Made by a program: the position numbers and the translations under genes. This document shows, piece after piece, positions 44,813 through 53,339 of a stretch of DNA of 64,000 nt; position 1 is the stretch's first letter, and each line of letters opens with the position of its first letter. Source of the DNA: DATJLY01 sp963773665 (GTDB taxonomy: Bacteria > Pseudomonadota > Alphaproteobacteria > ATCC43930 > CGMCC-115725); contig CAVZBZ010000002.1 of the NCBI GenBank assembly GCA_963773665.1, positions 806,001-870,000 on the forward strand, in the 5' to 3' direction. The notes beneath the pieces are model-generated. The model saw nothing but the letters and a program-made list of their open reading frames with translations. It made no database searches and was not told where the DNA came from.

Positions 44813-46240
44813 TCACCTCGAAGCTGGTGCGGGTTGGGGCATCAAGTCACGGATGCGGGAGACCATGTAATCCGGTCCCTGCCCCTCGGTCGGCGCAAAC
44901 AGCGTCGCATAGCGTCCGTTGTTGTCAACGAGATAAACGAAGGCGCTGTGCTCCATGAAGTAATCGTCGTCGCCGTCGCTGTTGGCCGCCCGGCGGTAAT
45001 AGACATGGTACGACTTGGCCGCGGCCTCGATCGCCGCGGCTGAGCCCGAGAGGCCGACGATGCGCGGGTCGAACGCAGCCGCATATTTCGCAATCACCTC
45101 CGGCGTGTCGCGCGCGGGGTCGATGGTCACGAAAAGCGGCTGCAGCTCGGCTGCGAGAGGCCCGAGCTTTTCCAGCATTTCCGCAATGTCCGACAAGGTG
45201 GTGGGACAAATCTCCGGGCAATGGGTATAGCCGAAATAAAGCAGCATCCAGCGGCCGCGAAAGGTCTCGTCCGTGACCGTCCTTCCGTCGCCGCCAACGA
45301 GCGCGAAGGGGCCGCCGATTGGCGTCGAGGATTGGGCGTCCGCGGTCTCCCAGGGCGGCGCGGCCACCGCCATGATGGCGCCGACCCCGAAGAGAACGAG
45401 CGTCGCGAGACTGCTTAGAAGAATTCGCCGTGTCGGCGACAGCGGCGCTGTCTTCCGAAACATGGTCATGCTCTGATGCCTCGAACTGTTGAGACAATAT
45501 GTGAGGTAGTGCGCGGCGCCGGGATGATCGGGCTGCGCGCCGAACGCGATCAGGAGAAGCTCCGCCGCCCTCGTCTGCCGGGCAAAGTCCTCGGCCGAGC
45601 CCGAGGTCGCGGCCATGTTCAGGGCGAGCGCGTAGAAGATCGTGGCCTCGCGATCCTGCGGCTCGTCGCGCGCGAGCGCTGCCATCGCGTCGGCATACGC
45701 GATCGCACGGCTGTGCCAGTCCGCCGGCCCTTGGGGCATGAGGAGACGGCCGGCAGCGGAGATATAAAGCCGCTCGCGCGGGCTCGCCACGGGCGCGGCA
45801 GCGGCAGCGCCGATCGCCTCGCCAGCAAGGCGCATGTCTTGCGCGGAGGGCGGCGTATTCGGGTAGCGCAACCGGCTCATGGCTACGCCCCAATACGCCA
45901 TCGCGCAGCCCGGCTCGTCGGCGGCAATCCCGGCATATTCCCGCTCCGCGTCGTACGGCGCGAGCGAATGCAGCAGCGCCGTCGCGCGATCGAAGCGCTG
46001 CTGGCTCGCCGGGCTGCACGAGATCGCGAAATGCACGGTCCCCAGCGGCTCGACTTGCGGTCCGTCGAAGCCGACGATAGCGAGGGCCGCGATGAGCGCC
46101 AGGGCTGCCAGGGTGAACGCAGCGAGGAACGAAGCTGCGCCCGGCGGCAAGACAGACGCCCGGAATGCGGCCGAGCCCGCGGTTCGACCGAATATCACGT
46201 TGGCTTCGAAGTTGGCCAATAAGATCACCCGAGCGCGCAA
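44813..46240 (-). CDS. SCO1/SenC copper chaperone preceded in frame by a truncated TPR-family protein
   Basis: Residues 258-475 are a full SCO1 protein: a membrane anchor (RRILLSSLATLVLFGVGAIM), the copper and redox motif C-x3-C in YTHCPEICPTTLSDI, TIDPARDTPEV, and the conserved His in MEHSAFVYLVDNNGRY. SCO1 delivers copper to cytochrome c oxidase at the periplasmic face. Residues 1-257 are the beginning of a different protein: a membrane anchor, then SCSPASQQRFDRATALLHS, ACAMAYWGVAMS and DHPGAAHYL, as in a family of long TPR proteins, but cut off after HYLTYCLNSS. SCO1 probably starts at ATG 45469 or 45463. The joined frame looks like a deletion remnant rather than a designed fusion. Confidence 0.8.
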   Translation of the reverse strand: MRARVILLANFEANVIFGRTAGSAAFRASVLPPGAASFLAAFTLAALALIAALAIVGFDGPQVEPLGTVHFAISCSPASQQRFDRATALLHSLAPYDAEREYAGIAADEPGCAMAYWGVAMSRLRYPNTPPSAQDMRLAGEAIGAAAAAPVASPRERLYISAAGRLLMPQGPADWHSRAIAYADAMAALARDEPQDREATIFYALALNMAATSGSAEDFARQTRAAELLLIAFGAQPDHPGAAHYLTYCLNSSRHQSMTMFRKTAPLSPTRRILLSSLATLVLFGVGAIMAVAAPPWETADAQSSTPIGGPFALVGGDGRTVTDETFRGRWMLLYFGYTHCPEICPTTLSDIAEMLEKLGPLAAELQPLFVTIDPARDTPEVIAKYAAAFDPRIVGLSGSAAAIEAAAKSYHVYYRRAANSDGDDDYFMEHSAFVYLVDNNGRYATLFAPTEGQGPDYMVSRIRDLMPQPAPASR

Positions 46241-46630
46241 GACTTATCTCGACAATCGTTAGTTAATCTAAATTACCGAAGCACTTGAAATTGCCGAGCC
46301 GATGATCTGCTTTTTTTCTTGCGCTGGCAACCGCTGGAAACCGGTCATGCGTATGGCGTTTTGCCGCGCAGCACAGAAACTGTGACAAAGCGATGCCTGC
46401 GCTTGGTATAGAAGATCGAATTGGTAAAATATCAACACTGAGACATTTACCATTTCGCTTTAATCTCGGCTATCGCGGCCGCGTATCGAACGATATTGTG
46501 GACGCCGTCAGCGAGTTCCCGGCAGGATGAGTTAATGCGCGTTCCGACATCGATCGGTCAGTGGCTAGGTTGACCATCGAGCGCTGTTCCCGGCAGCGGC
46601 GCCGGCCCGGAGACCGACCTGCAAACAGCT
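46241..46630. promoter_or_regulatory. AT-rich gap upstream of the type I secretion genes
   Basis: These 390 bases separate the divergent SCO1-chimera and secretion genes. They hold an inverted repeat GGTAAA-N17-TTTACC at 46423-46451 and AT-rich tracts. There is also a T-run at 46310-46316 without a supporting stem. A short in-frame reading from ATG 46535 stops at TGA 46571, before the secretion ATPase. No gene is supported. Confidence 0.4.
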
Positions 46631-48328
46631 TTGCGCGCCTGTCGCAGCACCGGGCTGTTCCTGTTCGCCTTCAGCTTCTGCATCAATCTCCTGATGCTGG
46701 CCTCGCCGCTCTACATGATGCAGCTCTACGACCGCGTGGTCTCGAGCCGCAGCTTGGACACGTTGTTCGTCCTGACGCTGATTTTTGCCTTCGCAATCGT
46801 CACCGTGTCCGTGCTCGACGGGCTGCGCGCGCAAGTGTTGAGCCGGCTCGGTGTCTGGCTCGACGATCGGCTGGGCCCGCCAGCGATCCGCGCCGGGCTG
46901 CGCGCCGCCTTGATGGGGGGGCCGGTCCGCGCCGGGGAAGCGATGCGCGATCTCGCGACGCTGCGCAGCTTTCTCGGCGGGCCGACGGTCGCGCCGCTCA
47001 TCGATGCGCCGTGGGCGCCGCTGTTCCTGACGATGCTGTTCATTCTTCATCCTGCGCTCGGCATCATCGGCCTCGTTGCCACCCTCATCCTGTTCGGCTT
47101 CGCGGTCTTGAACGAACTCGTCACCAAGACCCCGCTGCAGAATGCCAATGTCGCGACGGGCCGTGGCATGCGGGCGCTCGACGCCGCCTTCCGCAATGCC
47201 GAAGTGATCGAGGCGATGGGCATGCTCGATGCCATCGTCGATATGTGGCGCGTGCAATCGGGCGCCGGCAAGCGCGCGCAGCGCGTGGCGAACCAGCGCG
47301 CAGCGATGGTCCAGAGCAGCACGCGGTTCGTGCGTCTTTTCGTGCAGTCCGCGGTCATGGGCGCCGGCGCCTGGCTGGTCATCGACGGCCTGGCGACCCC
47401 CAGCGTCATGTTCGCCTCGAGCTTCCTCATCGCCCGCACGCTCGCCCCGGTCGACAATGCGATCGGCACCTGGAAGGCGTTCATCGCGGCGCGCATGTCC
47501 TACCACCGGCTGCACATGCTCCTCGACAAGGCCGCGCCGCCTTCCAAGGGCATGGAGATGCCACGCCCGGACGGCTTCCTCACGGCAGAGCGCGTCGTCT
47601 TTGCCCCGCCCGGTGTTCCGGAGCCGATATTGCGCGGCGTCTCCTTCGCCTTGCAGCCCGCCGAGGTGATGGGCCTGATCGGGCCGACAGCCTCCGGCAA
47701 GACGACACTGGCGCGGCTCATCGTCGGGGCCTGGATGCCGAGCTCGGGCCATGTTCGGCTCGACGGCGCCGACATTGCGATCTGGCTGGCGTCGAGCGGG
47801 GCGACGCATATCGGCTATCTGCCTCAGGATGTCGAACTCTTTGCCGGGTCGGTGCGGGACAATATCGCGCGGCTTGCCGACGCCCCGGCCGAGGCGGTCA
47901 TCGCCGCGGCCAAGCTCGCGGGCCTGCACGAGATCATCATGCGGCTCCCCGGCGGCTATGACACCGATATCGGCGAGGGCGGGATGAAGCTGTCCGGCGG
48001 CCTGCGCCAACGCATCGCGCTCGCGCGGGCCGTTTTCGGCGAACCGCGCCTCGTCGTTCTCGACGAGCCGAACTCAAGCCTCGATACCGAGGGCGAGGCG
48101 GCGCTGGTCGAAGCGGTGGCGCAGTTGAAGTCGCGCGGCGCCACCGTGGTGGTGATCGCGCACCGCCCGAGCATCCTGCAGCACGCCGACAAGCTGCTGG
48201 TCCTGCGCAACGGCATGGTCGAGCATTTCGGCTCGCGCGCCGAGGTCATCGCCAAGCTCAACGCCGCCGCCGTCATCGGTCCGTCGCGTACAGCCATCGG
48301 CGGCGACCAACAGAGGCAACCGGCATGA
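46631..48328 (+). CDS. Type I secretion ABC transporter/permease (PrtD/HlyB-like)
   Basis: This protein of about 565 residues combines six-helix ABC exporter membrane segments (starting CRSTGLFLFAFSFCINLLML) with a C-terminal ATPase. The ATPase shows Walker A GPTASGKTT, signature LSGGLRQRIALARA, Walker B LVVLDEPNSSLD and the switch His in VIAHRPS. It powers one-step export of RTX proteins through both membranes. It lacks the C39-like domain of HlyB, as PrtD does. The only usual start in frame is TTG 46631, which leaves an N-terminus slightly short; sensible coding (ETDLQTALRACRS) extends upstream towards a TGA at 46571, so the true start is uncertain. It is coupled to the adaptor by an ATGA overlap. 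Confidence 0.9.
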   Translation: MRACRSTGLFLFAFSFCINLLMLASPLYMMQLYDRVVSSRSLDTLFVLTLIFAFAIVTVSVLDGLRAQVLSRLGVWLDDRLGPPAIRAGLRAALMGGPVRAGEAMRDLATLRSFLGGPTVAPLIDAPWAPLFLTMLFILHPALGIIGLVATLILFGFAVLNELVTKTPLQNANVATGRGMRALDAAFRNAEVIEAMGMLDAIVDMWRVQSGAGKRAQRVANQRAAMVQSSTRFVRLFVQSAVMGAGAWLVIDGLATPSVMFASSFLIARTLAPVDNAIGTWKAFIAARMSYHRLHMLLDKAAPPSKGMEMPRPDGFLTAERVVFAPPGVPEPILRGVSFALQPAEVMGLIGPTASGKTTLARLIVGAWMPSSGHVRLDGADIAIWLASSGATHIGYLPQDVELFAGSVRDNIARLADAPAEAVIAAAKLAGLHEIIMRLPGGYDTDIGEGGMKLSGGLRQRIALARAVFGEPRLVVLDEPNSSLDTEGEAALVEAVAQLKSRGATVVVIAHRPSILQHADKLLVLRNGMVEHFGSRAEVIAKLNAAAVIGPSRTAIGGDQQRQPA

Positions 48329-49734
48329 CCGACGAGGCAGCCGCCCCACCGCGCGCGATCGTACCCGATCAGACGCCGCCCCCCGGATTCTTCGCTAGGA
48401 TCTGGGCTCCCCCCAGCGACGACGGCGAGGTTCCGGATTCGCCGGTGGCGACGATGCGCAGCGTGCTGATCGCCGGCGTGCTCATCATGGGCATCTTCGT
48501 CGGCGGCCTTATCGTGTGGTCGATCTTCGCGCCTTTGGAGAGCGCGGCCGTGGCGCAAGGCGTGGTGGAGGTCGAATCCTCGCATCGGACCGTGCAGCAT
48601 CTCGAAGACGGCATCGTCAGCGAGATCCTGGTCAAGGACGGCGACCAGGTCGTCGAGGGGCAGCCTCTCGTGCGCCTCGACCCGACGAAGGCACGCACCA
48701 CCTATAAAGCCGTGCAAGGCGAGCTGTGGGATTTCGAGGCGCGCGAGGCCCGGCTCATCGCCGAGCGGGATGGACGCACGACGATCACCTATTCCGACGA
48801 CCTTCTCGCCCGCTCCGGGCAGGATGCGCAGGTTGCGCAGGTTCTCGCCGGCCAGACCAAGATTTTCGAGACGCGGCGCGATCTGATGAGCTCCAAGATC
48901 GCGCTCATCCGCCAGCGCATCGTCGAGACCAACGAAGAAATCGTCGGGCTGCGCGCCCAGGGTGATGCCGCCGCGCAGAAGCTGGTGCTGATCGACGAAG
49001 AGCTGCGGGACCAGAAGGAGCTGCAGGCGAAAGGCCTCACCCTCAAGCCGCGCGTCCTCCAACTCGGGCGCGACCAGGCCGACATCGCGGGAACGCGCGG
49101 ACAGGTGATCGCGCAGATCGCGCGCGCGCAGCAGACCATCTCCGAGGCCGAGCTCAGCATCATCGAGCAGCAGAACGACGCGGCCAACGAAGTCTCGCAG
49201 CAACTGCGGGACACCGAGGAGAAGAGCCACGAGCTGCAGCAGCAGCTGCAAGCCGCGGCCGATGTCCTCGCCCGCATCGAGGTGCGAGCGCCCGTAGCCG
49301 GAACCGTGACCGGCCTCAAGTTGCACACCCCCGGCGGCGTCGTCAGCTCGGGCGAGCCGCTGCTCGACATCGTGCCGAACGAGGACAAGCTCGTCATCAC
49401 GGCGAAGGTGCGACCGGAGGACATGGACCTCGTCCGCGTCGGGCTGCCGGCGCTCGTCAGGCTGCTGCCGTACAAGCAGCGCCGTACCCCGCCGCTCGAA
49501 GGTACGGTGAGCTATGTCTCAGCCGACCGTACGGTCGAGAAGGAACCCAATCAGCCGCCCTATTTCGCGGCCACGATCGAGGTCGACAAGGCATACTTGA
49601 ACAGCCTGGCCGACGTTCACCTCGTGCCGGGCATGCCGGCGGAAGTGATGATCCGGACCGGCAAGACCACCGTCGCCCTTTACGCGCTGTCGCCGATCCT
49701 CGACAGTTTCCATCGTGCCTTCATCGAGAAATAG
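48325..49734 (+). CDS. HlyD-family periplasmic adaptor of type I secretion (PrtE-like)
   Basis: This 469-residue membrane fusion protein has one transmembrane segment near residues 45-70, a split lipoyl domain (VEVESSHRTVQHLEDGIVSEILVKDGDQV and the later IEVRAPVAGTVTGLKLHTPGG), and a long coiled-coil hairpin with Gln/Glu-rich helices between. A beta-barrel end (PGMPAEVMIRTGKTT) follows, typical of the PrtE/HlyD group. It links the inner-membrane ATPase to a TolC-type channel. ATG 48325 overlaps the stop of the ATPase gene. No TolC gene is in the window. It is the likely exporter partner for the RTX giant. Confidence 0.93.
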   Translation: MTDEAAAPPRAIVPDQTPPPGFFARIWAPPSDDGEVPDSPVATMRSVLIAGVLIMGIFVGGLIVWSIFAPLESAAVAQGVVEVESSHRTVQHLEDGIVSEILVKDGDQVVEGQPLVRLDPTKARTTYKAVQGELWDFEAREARLIAERDGRTTITYSDDLLARSGQDAQVAQVLAGQTKIFETRRDLMSSKIALIRQRIVETNEEIVGLRAQGDAAAQKLVLIDEELRDQKELQAKGLTLKPRVLQLGRDQADIAGTRGQVIAQIARAQQTISEAELSIIEQQNDAANEVSQQLRDTEEKSHELQQQLQAAADVLARIEVRAPVAGTVTGLKLHTPGGVVSSGEPLLDIVPNEDKLVITAKVRPEDMDLVRVGLPALVRLLPYKQRRTPPLEGTVSYVSADRTVEKEPNQPPYFAATIEVDKAYLNSLADVHLVPGMPAEVMIRTGKTTVALYALSPILDSFHRAFIEK

Positions 49735-49767
49735 CCAGAAGGCAGCGGCGCCCTGCGGCGTGACCGG

Positions 49768-50760
49768 CTAATCGACTTTGACTTGGATCTCTTTGACATG
49801 GGTGGCGTGGTCGGCAGCGACTTCGTAGGTCACTTCGCCTCGATAGGTTCCGGGACTGAAGCCCCCGTTCGGGCGGCGGCGGCCGACCGAGCGGAAGATC
49901 ACGGCTTGGTGACGATTGATCGTCTCCGCATGTTCGACGAAGAGCCGGCCATCGGGTGCAAGGATGCGGAGAGTGATGCGGTCGCCCGGCTCGGTGGCAA
50001 AGGTCTCGCACCAGAACGTGATGGCCGCAGCGTCGCGCGGAACGATGACGTTCCGGTAGGCGCCGTTGCGCGCGGCCGGCCATGACGCGTCTTGCGCGGC
50101 GAAGCCAATATTGAAAACCTCGCCGGTTCGATACGCGAGGGCCTGCCCGACATCGGCAGCCCAGAGCGGTTCGATGCCCGCCGCGCAGGCTGCACCGGGC
50201 ACCAGGCCGACAAACGGATCGACGGCGACGTTGTCATGGCGGACCGTGAGATGGAGATGCGGAAATTCCGATTCTCCCGACATGCCGACGAGCCCGAGCA
50301 CGCTCCCGCGCTCGACCCGCTGGCCGCGATGCACGCGCACCGAGCCCTGGCGCATGTGGCAGTATTGCGTCGCCCAGCCGTCGCCATGTTCGATCAGGAC
50401 CCCATTGCCGCATTCGCGGCCGTTGACCGCGCTCGTGCCGGTCTCGCGGACGCTACGGTCGGCCATGCCGTCGCGCGTGCCGACGACAAGGCCGGGAGCG
50501 GCGGCAAGAACCTCGACTCCCTCCTCCATCCGGCCGCGGTCGCTGATCGCCAGATCCGTCCCGTCATGTCCGTGGTAGGTGACATCGCCGCAGCGATAGT
50601 CGCGTGGGGTCCCGCCGGGATCGTGATCGACGTAGTTGGCGATCCAGCAATCCTCGCCCGGCGTGCAACGCAAGGGGAGGCCAAGCTTCGGTGCCTCGGC
50701 CCACGCGCGAGCGGCGGCGACGAGAAAAAGGCCGAGGACGACAGCCGAGACGCGGGACAT
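49768..50760 (-). CDS. M23/LytM-type peptidase, exported
   Basis: This 330-residue protein begins with a signal peptide (MSRVSAVVLGLFLVAAARAWAEA). The LytM zinc site is given by HGHDGTDLA (H-x3-D) and FPHLHLTVR (HxH), with the central strand NGVLIEHGDGWATQYCHM between. Enzymes of this family cut peptidoglycan cross-bridges or act as regulators of amidases. A C-terminal domain of about 110 residues, rich in beta strands (RITLRILAPDGRLFVEH), is of unknown role. It starts two bases after the stop of the oxygenase gene, so they form a two-gene unit. Confidence 0.88.
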   Translation of the reverse strand: MSRVSAVVLGLFLVAAARAWAEAPKLGLPLRCTPGEDCWIANYVDHDPGGTPRDYRCGDVTYHGHDGTDLAISDRGRMEEGVEVLAAAPGLVVGTRDGMADRSVRETGTSAVNGRECGNGVLIEHGDGWATQYCHMRQGSVRVHRGQRVERGSVLGLVGMSGESEFPHLHLTVRHDNVAVDPFVGLVPGAACAAGIEPLWAADVGQALAYRTGEVFNIGFAAQDASWPAARNGAYRNVIVPRDAAAITFWCETFATEPGDRITLRILAPDGRLFVEHAETINRHQAVIFRSVGRRRPNGGFSPGTYRGEVTYEVAADHATHVKEIQVKVD

Positions 50761-50762
50761 GC

Positions 50763-51896
50763 CTATTCGGCCTCGGCGGAGGGCAAGGACGCATCCTGCC
50801 GTGCCGCGCTCTTTTCGCGTGAGGCATCGACGATGAACTGGACGTTGGCCTCTCGCTGCTTGGCGGCCTCATCGTCGTAAAGGAATGGCAGGAACGCGAA
50901 GCGCCGCCCCTTGGTCACCAGCGTCGCTTCGTGCAGCAGAGAGCAGCTGAACACGACCGCCCCGCCCGTTGGCGCCCGATAGGTCTGCGGACCGAACTCA
51001 GGAAAACGGAGATCGCCGCCCTCGTACTCCTCGGCATTGAGGTTGATCGTGACGGCGAACTTCCGGTGCGCGGTTCCCAGCGTGGTGTTGTCCCGGTGCG
51101 GGCGAAAGAACCCGCCGTCCCGCGCCTCGTAGCACGCGACGATGAACCGCTCGATCCGCTTAGGCCAGAATTGGAACGCCTTGCGTATCTCCGGGACAAG
51201 GCGCCGGGAAATGCGTGCCCGTGCCCCTGCGCAGATGGTCTCGTCCTCGATGACGTAATCCGACCGCCGCTTGAAGGAGTGGTCGAGGAGGCCGACGGTC
51301 TTGCCCTCGATCTGCCGCATGAAGCCGGATTCCTCGCCGCCATGCGCCTCATAGAGGCGAATGAGCCGACGGCAAAATCCGGGCTCGAAGATGCGCGGCA
51401 TGATGAGAACCGGCGCGGTGACGACCGTCCCGGCGTGCAGCGGAACGGGCGGCAAAACCGCGACGAGCCGCAGCACCGATTCCGAATCCGCGATCGGCGC
51501 GGTCGCGAGGATGCGGAGCGTCGGATCGAGCAACACCCAGAGCGGGCGATAGGCCGCCGACGCCAATTCCGCCTCATCGCCAAGCGCGCCGTAAAGCCGA
51601 CTTATGCTGCCGTCGAAATCCAGGAAGCACCGGAGTCCCGGCATCGTCTCCTGCATGCGCGTGGCGTCCTCGGCGCCGATGGCGACGCCGAAGAACACGA
51701 CCTTATCGTCATCGAACAGGTTCCGGTGCGCCGCAACGTCGCGCAATGCCGCGGCGGCCACCGGCTCGGCCGTCGAGCCGAAGAAGCCAAGGAGGATGTA
51801 CCGGCCAGCGACGCTATCGAATATAAAGCGCGGGTTCGTGAGGGATTTCGCGGTGAACAGCGGTGCCGGATCGCCCGGAAGTAGCGCTCCTGCCAT
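50763..51896 (-). CDS. 2-oxoglutarate/Fe(II) oxygenase with degenerate peroxiredoxin-like N-terminal domain
   Basis: This 377-residue protein has two parts. Residues 1-150 resemble the AhpC/TSA redoxin fold (PGDPAPLFTAKSL, YILLGFFGS, VVFFGVAIG), but the place of the peroxidatic Cys is occupied by STAEP, so peroxidase activity is not expected. Residues 160-345 are a prolyl-4-hydroxylase-type domain with the iron triad H267-x-D269 and H322, and a basic residue at R331/R332 to bind 2-oxoglutarate. It may hydroxylate a protein side chain. It lies upstream of and nearly abuts the M23 peptidase gene. Confidence 0.82.
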   Translation of the reverse strand: MAGALLPGDPAPLFTAKSLTNPRFIFDSVAGRYILLGFFGSTAEPVAAAALRDVAAHRNLFDDDKVVFFGVAIGAEDATRMQETMPGLRCFLDFDGSISRLYGALGDEAELASAAYRPLWVLLDPTLRILATAPIADSESVLRLVAVLPPVPLHAGTVVTAPVLIMPRIFEPGFCRRLIRLYEAHGGEESGFMRQIEGKTVGLLDHSFKRRSDYVIEDETICAGARARISRRLVPEIRKAFQFWPKRIERFIVACYEARDGGFFRPHRDNTTLGTAHRKFAVTINLNAEEYEGGDLRFPEFGPQTYRAPTGGAVVFSCSLLHEATLVTKGRRFAFLPFLYDDEAAKQREANVQFIVDASREKSAARQDASLPSAEAE

Positions 51897-52085
51897 TCAT
51901 GGTCACCCGTGCATTCGCGGCCGTAATGATTGAGCACAGGATAAATCATTGCCGCCCTCGAAGTCCAACCGCTCCCGCATAAGTCCTCACGCGAACCCGA
52001 ATCGGGTAAGTTGCTCGAGGCCATTTCCAGCGTCGGCGGGACATGCGATCCTGGCGCCGGCAGCGATGGATCGGAGAGGCGGGCG

Positions 52086-53231
52086 ATGACGGCGATGGCG
52101 GATCATGCGCCCTTTCGGGCCGACCATGTCGGCAGCCTGCTTCGGCCCCCCGAACTCAAGGAGGCGCGCGAAAAGTTTGCGCGCGGCGAACTCCCGCGTA
52201 CGGCGCTTGCCGAGATCGAAGACCGGCTCATTCGCGCCGCCGTCGCGCGGCAAGAAGCAGTGGGACTCCAATCGGTCACCGACGGCGATTTTCGCCGTCA
52301 ATCCTGGTCGTCGGACTTCCTCACCGCGATTGGCGGCGTAGTCCAGGGCGGGACGGCGGGCGCGCGTCCGCAGCAGCTCGACGTGCCGGCCGGTGCCATC
52401 GTCCGCGACTGGCAGCCGCCCACGCCCAAAATCGTGAGCCGGTTGCACTGGCCCGAGGGCGGCATCCAGCGCCGCGACTTCGCCTTCCTCAAGAGCATTA
52501 CGCAGAAGACGCCGAAGGTGACGCTGCCGTCGCCGAGCATGCTGCATTTCCGCGGCGGCCGCGGCGGCGTCAGCGAGGCTGCATATCCCGACATGGAAGA
52601 ATTCTTCGCGGATCTGATTGCGGTCTACCGTGCCGAGATCATGGATCTGGCCGCGGCCGGATGCCGCTATGTCCAGTTCGACGATACCAACCTCGCCTAT
52701 CTCTGCGATGAGCGCCTGCGCGCGCGGGTGCGGAGCATCGGCGAGGACCCGGACAAGCTGCCGCACCTCTATGCTCGCTTCATCAACGGTGCGATCGCCG
52801 GCCGGCCGCCGGACATGAAGATCGCGGTTCATCTCTGCCGCGGCAATTCGCTGAGCCGCGGCCACGCCGAGGGCGGCTACGAGCCGGTGGCGGAGGCGAT
52901 TTTCAATGCGCTCGAAGTTGACGGCCTCTTCCTCGAATATGACGACGCGCGCTCGGGCGATTTCGCGCCGCTGCGCTTCGTGCCCAAGGGACATTTGCGC
53001 ATCGTCCTGGGCCTCGTCACCTCGAAATTCGGCGCGCTCGAGAGTAGGGAATTGTTGAAGCGTCGCCTCGACGAAGCGACGAAATATCTAGCGTTGGAGC
53101 AGATCTGCGTGAGCCCGCAATGCGGATTCGCCAGCCACACCGGCGGCAACCTGCTGAGCGAGGAAGAGCAATACGCCAAGCTTCGCCTCGTCGTCGAGCT
53201 CGCGGACGAAGTGTGGCCCGCAGCGGCGTGA
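52086..53231 (+). CDS. MetE C-terminal-domain-like protein (cobalamin-independent methionine synthase family)
   Basis: This 381-residue TIM-barrel protein resembles the catalytic half of MetE (COG0620 type; compare YxjG/YxjH). It begins FRADHVGSLLRP, has TDGDFRRQSW, the YVQFDDTNLAYL strand, and candidate zinc ligands in HLCRGN (H-x-C) and in CVSPQCGFASH near the C-terminus. Full-length MetE is about twice as long, so this is the stand-alone form. Such proteins may use other methyl donors or acceptors than MetE itself. ATG 52086 follows GGAGAGG; an upstream extension in frame is possible but unsupported. Confidence 0.85.
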   Translation: MTAMADHAPFRADHVGSLLRPPELKEAREKFARGELPRTALAEIEDRLIRAAVARQEAVGLQSVTDGDFRRQSWSSDFLTAIGGVVQGGTAGARPQQLDVPAGAIVRDWQPPTPKIVSRLHWPEGGIQRRDFAFLKSITQKTPKVTLPSPSMLHFRGGRGGVSEAAYPDMEEFFADLIAVYRAEIMDLAAAGCRYVQFDDTNLAYLCDERLRARVRSIGEDPDKLPHLYARFINGAIAGRPPDMKIAVHLCRGNSLSRGHAEGGYEPVAEAIFNALEVDGLFLEYDDARSGDFAPLRFVPKGHLRIVLGLVTSKFGALESRELLKRRLDEATKYLALEQICVSPQCGFASHTGGNLLSEEEQYAKLRLVVELADEVWPAAA

Positions 53232-53339
53232 GCGATCGCCACCTCAAGGTTCAATCTTAACCATCTGCCCATTTGTTCCGGCCAAAATTACCCACCGCAG
53301 GCCCGTCCTAAGGCTGATCAACTCGGCTTTCGTTCGCGA

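Noticed and set aside
46305..46320. T-run that might be a rho-independent terminator
   Set aside because: No GC-rich stem precedes it on either strand, and no gene ends into it.
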